A stretch of DNA of 15,317 bases from Baffinella frigidus (taxonomy: Eukaryota > Cryptophyceae > Cryptomonadales > Baffinellaceae), in NCBI GenBank assembly GCA_026770585.1, contig MU647616.1, forward strand, positions 27,053-42,369. Reading direction: 5' to 3'. How positions within the stretch are numbered: position 1 is the stretch's first letter; each line of letters opens with the position of its first letter. The translations under genes were made by a program, and so were the position numbers. A model generated the notes under the pieces. The model was not told the DNA's origin. It ran no database searches and saw nothing but the letters and a program-made list of their open reading frames with translations. Positions 1 through 7,356 of this stretch are shown here, in pieces.

Positions 1-330
1 AGGGTTCAGGGTTCAGGGTTCAGGGTTTAGGGTTTAGGGCTTAGGGTTCAGGGTTCAGGGTTCAGGGTTTAGGGTTTAGGGTTTAGGGTTTGGGGATTAC
101 TTTGAGGCGGTGTCCTTGACGGCCGCGAACATGCCCGCGGCTTTCTTGAAGAACCCCTGGGTTAGGGTTTAGGGCTTAGGGTTTAGGGTTTAGGGTTTAG
201 GGCTGAGGGTGTAGGATTTAGGGTTTAGGGTTTAGGGTGTAGGGTTTAGGGTTTAGGGTGTAGGGTTTAGGGGTTAGGGTGTAGGATTTAGGGGTCAGGG
301 TTTCCAGGTTCGGGGTTTCAAGGTTTACAC
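1..330. repeat. Telomere-like heptamer array (TTTAGGG/TTCAGGG/TGTAGGG)
   Basis: Degenerate tandem 7-mers on the plus strand (TTTAGGG, TTCAGGG, TGTAGGG, GCTTAGGG-like) on both sides of BRO1 exon 5. They are interstitial because a coding exon interrupts them and unrelated DNA follows, so this is not a chromosome end. On the sense strand of the BRO1-like gene they read CCCTAAA. Confidence 0.9.
101..156 (-). CDS. BRO1-like gene exon 5 (last in window)
   Basis: 56 nt, starting in phase 0 and ending in phase 2. Encodes GFFKKAAGMFAAVKDTAS, matching the BRO1 (H/F)(F/Y)..A.G.F..(I/L/V)K motif. The acceptor AACCCAG sits at the edge of a telomere-like array; the donor is TCAAA/GTAATC. Reading through the donor gives an immediate TAA, so the chain would end there if the intron were retained. 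The next exon lies outside the window. Confidence 0.85.
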
Positions 331-2818
331 CTCCGACGTGCCGACGTGCTTAGTCGGCGAGAAGGGGCGAAATGCAGGGATCTCATCCGGACGAATATTT
401 CTGAGAAATACGATTTCGGGGACCACCGATGCGATTTTGGTGTATCTTAAGGCTATATATTGTGATTTTACTGCTATGAAAGGCCAGTACGAACACCCCC
501 GGAGCCTTAATATACATCAAAATCGTATTCATCAGGAATACTCGCCGTGATGAGATCAGGGTGCAGGGTTGCACCCAGTTTCCTCTTAATCCTATTAATA
601 TATTCTTTTCTCAGAAGGGCGTTCGCCAAGGACTCGGAAGTCCCGACTTGGTGCTCCAGACTCCAGAGCCCCGAAAAGACCAAGCCGAAGGTGATTGGCG
701 AAGTACAGGGTTCAGAGTTCAGGGTTCAGGGTTCAGAGATGAGGGTTGAGGTTTGAGTAGGGTTGAGGGGTGCACCAGGGCGTTTTTGAAGGACTCGGAC
801 GTCCCGACTTGGTGCTCCTTGGAACCGGCGTGCAGGTACAGCACCTGTTTTAGGGTTTAGGGTTTAGGGTTTAGGGTTTAGGGTTTAGGGTTTGGGGTTT
901 GGGAATTGGGGGTTAGGGTTCAGGGTTCAGGGTTCAGGGTTTAGGGTTTAGGGTTTAGGGTTTGGGGTGTGGGGTTTAGGGTTTAGGGTGTGGGGTGTGG
1001 GGTTTGGGGTTCGGGGTGTGGGGTTTGGGGTTTAGGGTGTGGGGTGTAGGGTTTAGTGTTTAGTGTTTAGGGTTTAGTGTTTAGTGCTTGGGGTGAAGGG
1101 TTTAGTGTTTGGGAATTAGGGTGTACCGCGGTGTTGAAGAGCACGGAGGCGATCTCCAGGTTGAGCGAGATGGACGCGCACTTGCCCTGCATTGGGGGTA
1201 GCGGTTCAGGCTTCAGACTTCAGGCCTCAGGCTTCAGGCTTCAGGCTTCAGGCTTCAGGCTGGTTGGGGTTCAGGCTTGAGGCTTCAGGCTGCAGGCTTG
1301 ACAGTTTGGGGTTGAGGGTGGCGGGTGCGTGGGTGGGGTGGAGTGGGGATGCGGGTGGGGTTCAGGGATCTCGAGGTGGAGCGAGATGGACGCGCACTTG
1401 CCCTGCATTGGGGGTTGCGGTTCAGGCTTCAGGCTTCAAAGTTTGGGGAGCAGGCTTCAAAGTTTAAGGTTAAGGGTGGAGGGTGCGTGGGGTGGAGGGA
1501 GTGGGGGTGAGGGTGGCGGGTTTGGGGGGTGGGGTGTAGGGATCTCGAGTTGGAGCGAGATGGACGCGCACTTTCCCTGGGGTTTGGGGGTTGGGGCTGG
1601 GGTTGGGGTTCAGGGAGGATCTCAAGCTGCAGCGAGACCGAGGCGCGAGGGCTTGGGGGTTGGGGTTCAGGATTCAGGGTTGAGGCCTCAGGATTCAGGG
1701 TTTGGGGCTCGGGGTTTGAGGTTGAAGGTTGGTGTGCGGGTGGGGGTTAGGGAGAGTGTGGATGAGGGCGATGGGGGTTGGCGGGCGTGTTGGTCTCGCT
1801 CTTCGTCTCTCTGCCTGGTGCTGTGAGCCGTCTACCCTCAGAACTGAATTCAGTAAAAGGATTAAGCGGAAAATTCATACTTCAACCTTGAGACGCCGAG
1901 TGATGCACGCCACCGCCTTCTAGCGCTGCCTCACTCGGGTTGACCGACTACCACCAGCCCTCAGGGAAGGACCAAAAGGTCGGACCCGACCCCGCTGCAA
2001 GGTGATTTTGAGGTCTGAAAATCGACGATTTGGTCTTTCCATGAGGGTTCCACCAACCCTCAGGGCAAGACCACATCGTCGATTTTCAGACCTCAGATTT
2101 ACCTGGCCAGCCAGGCGAATTCGCCTGGAACTTTTGGAGATCGAGAAAAGGTCGACTTCTAAAAGAATTTTAATCCGAAATCCGGATAAGTTGACAGATT
2201 TGTAGGCGATTGAAGGCGAGTTGACTTTTAAAACAGTGGGATTTGGTGCACCGGTCATCGTTGCGTGGGGGGGACCTGGCTGGGCGCGAGCGCTGTGGGA
2301 CCCTTGAAGGCGTCGTACCATTCGAACCGCATCCCCACCTGCAACGGGGGGGGAGGCGATGTTTGTTAAGTTGGCATACACGACCGCGGTATGGAGCCGT
2401 GGAGAGAGGTAAAGCGACCCAGGTTGGTGCTGCGTGGGGAGGCAGGCAGGAATGGAGGGAGGGGGTGCAGGAGGGGGGGGGGGGGGATGCGGGGGATCGG
2501 AGGGGGATGGGGGGGGGGGAAGAAGGGCGGGGCAGTCAAGAGCTGTGTTCGGAGAGGGAGAAAGAGAGAGACCTGGTTGAAGTCGATGCGGTTGTCGAGG
2601 AGCGACAGCTGGGCCCAGTACCGCATGCCGATGTCCCGGTTCGACTCGCCAGGGTCGGACGCGTGGAGGCACTGCGCGCGCTGCTCCCCCAGCGCCTTGA
2701 CGCCCTCATTGTGATGCGCTGCCTCTGCCGGCGAGTACTGTGTGGAGATGAATTTGCCGAGCTTCGCGGGGTAGTCGATCGCGACTGACCGCTTCCGCGG
2801 GACCATAATCAGCGACAT
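101..2818 (-). CDS. BRO1-domain protein (ALIX/Bro1-like), 5' part of gene, 5 exons
   Basis: Spliced gene on the minus strand, joining 2818-2573, 2338-2276, 1186-1127, 844-776 and 156-101, all boundaries in phase, giving 164 codons. The protein starts MSLIMVPRKRS and has the usual BRO1 order: DYPAKLGKFI near residue 15, a helix ending YWAQLSLLDNRI near 68, FEWYDAFKG near 87, ASVLFNTAVLYLHA near 116, and FFKKAAGMFAAVKD near 148. These match ALIX-type landmarks (TW.DAF, VLFN.AAL, A..F..A.G.F). Known family members bind ESCRT-III and act in endosomal sorting and membrane scission in the cytoplasm; that role is inferred by family. Only about the first 160 residues of a BRO1 domain of roughly 370 are present, so ALIX, HD-PTP, BROX and similar members cannot be told apart. 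It is divergent from the NOC2 homologue. Its introns carry truncated copies of exons 3 and 4. Confidence 0.9.
377..561. mobile_element. Imperfect palindromic MITE-like element A
   Basis: Long imperfect inverted repeat in BRO1 intron 4. The left arm (378-454) and right arm (about 503-561) share GATCTCAT, CGAATATT-like, ATACGATTTT and TGTAT.TTAAGGCT in mirrored order. The left arm has an extra piece of about 20 nt. AT-rich interior; no coding capacity. A similar CAGGG flank is found on both sides. Confidence 0.65.
615..657 (-). repeat. Downstream decoy copy of BRO1 exon 4 (3' part)
   Basis: Diverged copy of the 3' two thirds of exon 4 (EHQVGTSES..NA) in intron 4, downstream of the real exon. 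The donor GT is replaced by TC, so it should not splice as the real exon does. Confidence 0.8.
661..700. repeat. Ectopic copy of NOC2 exon 2 donor region inside BRO1 intron 4
   Basis: Plus-strand sequence at 665-686 shares an uninterrupted run beginning CCAGAGCCCCGAAAAGACCA with 4269-4290 in NOC2 intron 2. That run is itself a decoy of the NOC2 exon 2 3' end (CTCGAAAAGGCCAAGAAGAAG). Sense-strand exon material of one gene has reached an intron of the other, antisense. Confidence 0.6.
776..844 (-). CDS. BRO1-like gene exon 4
   Basis: 23 codons, phase 0. Encodes VLYLHAGSKEHQVGTSESFK and then NAL, continuing the helix after VLFNTA and the loop before the next helix. The acceptor (AAAACAG) is the direct end of a run of CCCTAAA heptamers; the donor is CTG/GTGCAC. 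Confidence 0.86.
847..1115. repeat. Telomere-like heptamer array
   Basis: Runs of TTTAGGG, TTCAGGG, TGTGGGG, TTTGGGG and TTTAGTG in BRO1 intron 3. On the sense strand the array leads straight into the exon 4 acceptor. Unit length stays near seven while the unit sequence drifts. Confidence 0.88.
1127..1186 (-). CDS. BRO1-like gene exon 3
   Basis: 20 codons, phase 0. Encodes GKCASISLNLEIASVLFNTA, the conserved E.ASVLFN helix of BRO1 domains. Acceptor AATGCAG, donor GCG/GTACAC. This copy is chosen because it is the only one of four carrying both the VLFNTA 3' half and a donor; the other three lie upstream on the sense strand and break off after LEI. Confidence 0.88.
1202..1300. repeat. Heptamer array of GCTTCAG type
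   Basis: About ten consecutive 7-nt units of CAGGCTT/CAGGCTG/CAGACTT type in BRO1 intron 2, a non-telomeric heptamer with the same period as the surrounding TTCAGGG-type repeats. It recurs at about 1428-1462. Confidence 0.8.
1366..1645 (-). repeat. Upstream decoy copies of BRO1 exon 3 (acceptor plus 5' part)
   Basis: Three truncated copies in intron 2, upstream of the real exon on the minus strand: 1402-1366 and 1576-1540, each starting after a CAG and keeping the GKCASISL.LEI coding stretch, and a weaker one at about 1645-1616 (ASVSLQLEI). Each changes to heptamer sequence right after the LEI codons, so the VLFNTA half and the donor are missing. Confidence 0.85.
1650..2275. other. BRO1 intron 2, donor-proximal part
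   Basis: No coding exon seen. 1650-1760 is heptamer-like G-rich sequence; 1760-1930 is unique; 1934-1950 is a dispersed motif (CTCGGGTTGACCGACTA) also found at 3794-3810; 2010-2094 is a hairpin (separate entry); 2100-2275 is unique, fairly AT-rich sequence leading to the exon 2 donor. Confidence 0.6.
2010..2094. mobile_element. Near-perfect hairpin element B
   Basis: Inverted repeat with 40-nt arms (2010-2049 and 2055-2094), four mismatches and a 5-nt loop (CCACC). The arms begin GAGGTCTGAAAATCGACGAT. It has foldback-transposon or MITE-like form; no coding capacity. Confidence 0.75.
2276..2338 (-). CDS. BRO1-like gene exon 2
   Basis: 21 codons, phase 0 at both ends. Encodes VGMRFEWYDAFKG and ends APSQ, the BRO1 tryptophan-aromatic-aspartate-alanine-phenylalanine landmark (TW.DAF in ALIX, VWYDAF in plant members). 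Acceptor TTGCAG, donor CAG/GTCCCC. Confidence 0.88.
2339..2572 (-). other. BRO1-like intron 1
   Basis: 234-nt GT-AG intron. On the sense strand it is a pyrimidine-rich CT/C tract followed by an acceptor reading CCGTTGCAG. It has no telomere-like heptamers, unlike the later introns. Long C/G homopolymer runs (2470-2520 on plus) cause spurious proline- or glycine-rich open frames on both strands. Confidence 0.7.
2573..2818 (-). CDS. BRO1-like gene exon 1 (start codon)
   Basis: 82 codons from the ATG at 2818-2816 to a donor reading CAACCAG/GTCTCT. Contains the first BRO1 helices (DYPAKLGKFISTQYSP, KALGEQRAQC, YWAQLSLLDNRIDF). The frame is open a little beyond the donor, but the protein then turns into low-complexity proline/serine, so the donor is placed where homology ends. 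This is the longest exon in the window and the only BRO1 exon with no visible decoy copy nearby. Confidence 0.88.
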
Positions 2819-3140
2819 CTCCCCTCACCGCCAGCCAGCGAGCACCCTATGATGCAGTCAAAGATCGCGACCTCACGCAGACGCCCGCGTCCAGCCAACA
2901 GGCGTGCTAGCAAACTCCGAAACCTCCTCGAATCCGAGGGATTCAGCACCCTCCTCTCTGTCCCAGTCTCGCAGGATTCACGAACTCTTCGGCACTCTCC
3001 CTCCCCAGAACCTCAGCTCGGGTCTTCAGCGAGTGGTACGCGGCAGCAAATGCAGCAAGATGCCTCCTCAACTGCAATTCCCTGCGTGGCTGCGTGTCGT
3101 CTCTGACCAGTGAAAAAATCGGCTAAAAATAAACCCAGAA

Positions 3141-3180
3141 AAATGGAGGTTAACTTTTGGGAAATGGAGGTTAACTTTTG
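3141..3180. repeat. 19-nt direct repeat in divergent promoter region
   Basis: Two identical copies of AAATGGAGGTTAACTTTTG at 3141-3159 and 3162-3180, 21 nt apart (two helical turns). The position in the AT-rich part of the intergenic region suggests paired protein-binding sites, but function is only inferred. Confidence 0.6.
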
Positions 3181-3230
3181 AATTTTGACTTTGGAGAAAA
3201 TTACACGTCTAAAGTCACTTTTTCTGACTT

Positions 3231-3236
3231 CACGTG
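3231..3236. promoter_or_regulatory. CACGTG palindrome (E-box/G-box type)
   Basis: CACGTG hexamer 365 nt upstream of the NOC2 ATG. It is the core site of bHLH and bZIP factors and is common upstream of ribosome-biogenesis genes in several eukaryotes. A single hexamer may be chance. Confidence 0.3.
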
Positions 3237-3601
3237 CCCGATTTTCCCACTGGGTGCAGCTCTTCGCCGCTCCCTTTCTTCTTAGGCTTCCGTCCTTTCG
3301 TTTTTAACGCCCAAGAGAAGGTCACTCCCTGCCCCCCTCCCATCTTCCCCACGGAAGGGCTCCCAGCTACCCAGGCGGACTCTGAACATGAGGGATTGAT
3401 CCGATTCGCTCTTGCTTTGGTAGAAGCTGGAGCACTTGTCGAGGCGACCCCGTTACCCTGTCTCCTGCAGCGGTGGGCCGTCCTCCTTGGGCCCGTCCTC
3501 CTGGCCGGCGAGGGGGGGCTAGGGGTTTCGGGGTTCCGCTTCCACGGGTTCGCACCCTCGGCTCACACGCCATCCTCCCTTCTCCAGGCCGTTTAGCAAC
3601 C

Positions 3602-3676
3602 ATGGGGAAGACCAGCAAGGCGACAAAGAACTTCTCGAAGAACCATCTCCAAGATGACTTGAAACAGCGCCGCCAG
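3602..3676 (+). CDS. NOC2: NOC2 exon 1 (start codon)
   Basis: 25 codons, MGKTSKATKNFSKNHL... ending QRRQ. The start is fixed by the strong match to the yeast NOC2 N-terminus. The donor appears to be GC (CCAG/GCAAGC); no in-frame GT donor at the end of homology fits. Reading on into the intron stays open to 3880 but gives proline-rich sequence without NOC2 similarity. Confidence 0.88.
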
Positions 3677-6600
3677 GCAAGCCTCCTCCTAGCACCCCCC
3701 CCCCTCTCTGAACCCCTGAACACCACCCCCACCCCGCCCCAACCCGCAGAAGGAAACCCGCTCCTCTCAGCCCCAGAGGCTACCTCTGCCGCGCTCGGGT
3801 TGACCGACTATTCTCAGGTTGACGTGCTGGGTTTTGCGGTTCACATCCGTCACGCTTGCAGTGGAAATGAGCCCAGATAGACGGAGACAGCGGTAGCAAG
3901 TCGAATCACCGAGTAAATCTCGGAACGAATTTTAGTTGCTAAAATCCGTTCGAACGAATTTTAGTTGCACTCTAGTACCAGCGTGCCTGCGCTAAATGTA
4001 TTGCATGGAGCAGAAGAAGAAGATCCAGTTCCGTGACAAGAAGAAGTGGACGGGGACCAAGACCCCCGAGCAGCTCGCCCTCGAAAAGGCCAAGAAGAAG
4101 GTATTTGCAATCCAGAACCAGAATCCACACCCCACTGACTATTAAATCCAGAATCCAAAACCCAGAGAATCCAGGATCGAGGGTATTAATTTCAGAATCC
4201 AGAATCCACAATTGAACGTATTTAATCTGGAGACCAGAACCCCAGATTCCAGAACCCAGAATGCAGAATCCAGAGCCCCGAAAAGACCAAGAAGAAGGCA
4301 TTCACAATCCAGAACCCAGAACCTAGAATCGAAGGGTTTATCTCCAGAATCCAGAGCCATCGAAAAGACCATGAACAGGGGCGCAACTCCAGAATCCAGG
4401 ATCCAGAATCGAAGGGATCAAACCCAGGATCCAAAATCCCGAATCCAGCCCGATACCTTCGACTCCCTGCCCGCCGCCCGACCCAACTGACATCACCCTA
4501 AACCCCAACCCCTAAAATCTAATTATAACCGAAAATCCCACAGGGCACCGAGCTGCCGTGCGAGGGGTCCGACAGCAGCGAGGAGGAGGAGGAGGAGGAG
4601 GAGGAGGTGAAGGTGGCGCGGGGCGCCCCGGAGGCGGACGCCTACGCAGGTTCACCCGGGAACATGTTTAATTTTAAAGAAAATGGCCTATCAAACCAGA
4701 CTCTGGCCCTTATTAAATTTACTTAGGGCCCTAATTAACCTTTGTCCAACTCCTATGAAAAAATAGGGATTCATTTTCTTTAAATTGAACATGTCCCCGG
4801 ATTAAGGTGGGAGAGCGCACCACGGACGCCCTTGTGTTCATAGTCTAGGGTTTACAGGACTCCTGCCGACCTCGTTATATGTCGGACGTGCGCTTTCTCG
4901 TGTGGTACAAACGCCGGACGTGCGCTTTCTTCTCTGGTACAAACGATGGACGTGCGCTTTCTTCTCTGGTACAAACGCTGGACGTGCGCTTTCTTCTCTG
5001 GTACAAACGATGGACGTGCGCTTTCTTCTCTGGTACAAACGCTGGACGTGCGCTTTCTTCTCTGGTACAAACGCTGGACGTGCGCTTTCTGCGCTGGTAC
5101 AAACGCTGGACGTGACTGGGACGTGCTGGCAGGGAACGTCGACTCTTTCTTGGAGAAGGGCTTCTTCGAGGCGCTGGAGGACGAGGAGGAGGAGGAGGAG
5201 GACAGCGAGGACGGGGAGGAGGATGAGGGGGATGATGAGGTACATCCCTACACCCCCACGAGAAGGTTTAGGGTTTAGGTTCAGGGCGCATGCGGGGGAG
5301 GAGGAGGAGGAGGACAGTGGGGAGGGGGGGGAGGATGATGAGGTTTGAGTTCAGGGTTTCGGGTGCAGGGTTTAGGGAGGAGGAGGAGGAGGAGGAGGAG
5401 GACAGTGGGGAAGGGGAGGAGGATGATGAGGTGTGGGTTCAGGGTTTCGGGTGTAGGGTTAATGGAGGAGGAGGAGGAGGAGGAGGAGGAGGACAGTGAG
5501 GAGGGGGGGGAGGATGAAGGGGATGATGAGGTGCAAACCGCCGCATGTGAAACTGTTTGATCGTGAGCTTAGTGGAGGAGGAGGAGGAGGACAGTGGGGA
5601 GGAAGATGAGGGGGGTGATGAGGTACACGCCCCGCCGTGTGTTTAGGGATGAGGGGGGGGATGCGGTGCGCCCCTCCGCGTGAAAATCCCTGGTGTTGTG
5701 ATCGTTTGGGTCGGGCGAGTTTGTACCAGGGGGGCAATGCTGCTAAATGACACTGCAATCGAAGAGTTCTCTGAATAATCCCTGGAATCAGTTCCTAATG
5801 ATTCCGAGCTAGACCAGTTCCCGGTTAAACCTTCCCGATTGATTTCTGAGCTTGAGCCTGAACTCTAAACCCTGAAACACTATTCCTAAACACTAAATAC
5901 TACACCCCAACCCCTTAACTCTCAACTCCAAACTCCAAACCCCAAACCCCAAACCCCAACCTCCAGACCCCAAACCACGGACCCCAAACCCCACACCCCA
6001 CACCCCACACCCCACACCCCACACCCCACACCCCACACCCCACACCCCACACCCCACACCCTACACCCTACACCCTCCCCCGAACACCAGGACGACGACG
6101 AGGAGGAGGAGGAGGAGGAGGGAGAGGGCGCGGAGGAGGAGGAGGATGGGAACGAGAAGGGCGTCCCTAAACCCTAAACCCCAACCCGATCCCGGCACAC
6201 CAGGAGGACGACGAGGAGGAGGAGGGAGAGGGCGCGGAGGCAGATGGGGATGCGGAGGACGACGATGCGGACACGCACAAGCAGGCACGCAAATTCAGAA
6301 GTTAGGGTCAGTTCAGAAGTTGGGCACAGAAGTTGGGGATTTCGGGATTTGGGGTTTCAGGGGTTGGGGGTTGGGAGGCGTGAGGACACGGTCAAGCAGG
6401 CACGCAATTTCAGAAGTCTGGGTTTGGATGATGGGTATGGTGTTTCCGGGTTTGGGGGTCGGGGGTTGGGAGGCGCGAGGACACGCACAAGCACGTACGC
6501 AATTTCAGAAGTCAGGGGTTGGATTTGGGGTATGGGGGGTTCCGGGGCTGGGGGCTGGGGGGCATGGCAACACACGCAAGCAGGCACGCAATTTCAGAAG

Positions 6601-7303
6601 TCAGGGTTTGGATTTGGGGTGGGGGGGGTTCATGGGTTGGGGGTTGGGGCGCGTGAGGACACGCACACGCAGGCTCGCGCCCCTCCTCACGCCGCGTGTA
6701 CCCAACTTCATCCGGGAACACGTATTTTTATTTTAAAAATCTGAGGGAGAGGGCGAGGAGGAGGATGGGGAGGGCGACGATGCGAAAATGAGGTGCCTCC
6801 CTACACCATACAATGAGGTGCTTTTCTACACCCTACGATGCGGGCACGCACACACAAGCACACAATTTCCTCACGCCGCGTGTACCAAACCTTGTCCGGG
6901 GAAACCTAGTTTTCTTTCATTTCCAAAGAAAGACAGATTGCAGGGGTACCTTTGGTGGCCCTAGAGGGGGGGTAGTTTCTTATGAGCGAGGTACCCCTGT
7001 ACACACCACCCCCACGTCCCTGCCTCTGACCCTACAGGGGTACCTCGCTCATAAGAAACTACGGCACACAATTTCCTCGCGCCGTGTGTACCAAACCTTG
7101 TCCGGGGTAACCCATTTTTCTTTCATTTCCTGGCAACGAAAGTTACCACGCAAATGCTTGAATATTACCAGTAAAGACGAATTGCGTAGTAATTTTCGGT
7201 GCCAGGAAATGGAAGGAAAATAGTTCCCCCCGGATAAAACCCCGTGTCGAGCCCCATGCTCCTCTAAACCCTGAACGCTCGCTCTCTCTCCCCCCCTCTC
7301 TCT

Positions 7304-7356
<53 letters not shown>

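Larger units (their letters stand above)
2819..3601. promoter_or_regulatory. Divergent intergenic region between the two start codons
   Basis: 783 nt separate the BRO1-like ATG (2818, minus) from the NOC2 ATG (3602, plus), so it should hold both promoters and 5' UTRs. 2819-3110 is GC-rich without recognisable features. 3110-3230 is AT-rich and carries a 19-nt direct repeat. A CACGTG palindrome lies at 3231-3236. A CTCCAG just before the NOC2 ATG could be a 5' UTR intron acceptor. No TATA box can be assigned with confidence. Confidence 0.5.

Noticed and set aside
1-330. Chromosome end / true telomere
   Set aside because: Units are degenerate, interrupted by a coding exon at 101-156, and similar arrays recur through the whole window in both orientations.
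1077-1826. Overlapping plus-strand frames rich in GFRLQASGFR
   Set aside because: Translations of GCTTCAG and TTCAGGG heptamers and the antisense of BRO1 exon 3 copies.
1920-2672. 250-codon minus-strand open frame
   Set aside because: Mostly proline-rich translation of C-runs, repeats and a hairpin. Only the pieces overlapping BRO1 exons 1 and 2 have homology, and exon 2 is read in another frame.
4838-5348. Long open frames on both strands with repeated peptides (e.g. YQRRKRTS, RFLLWYKRW)
   Set aside because: They come from the 32-nt minisatellite read in three successive frames; period 96 nt, no domain, and they lie in an intron of NOC2.
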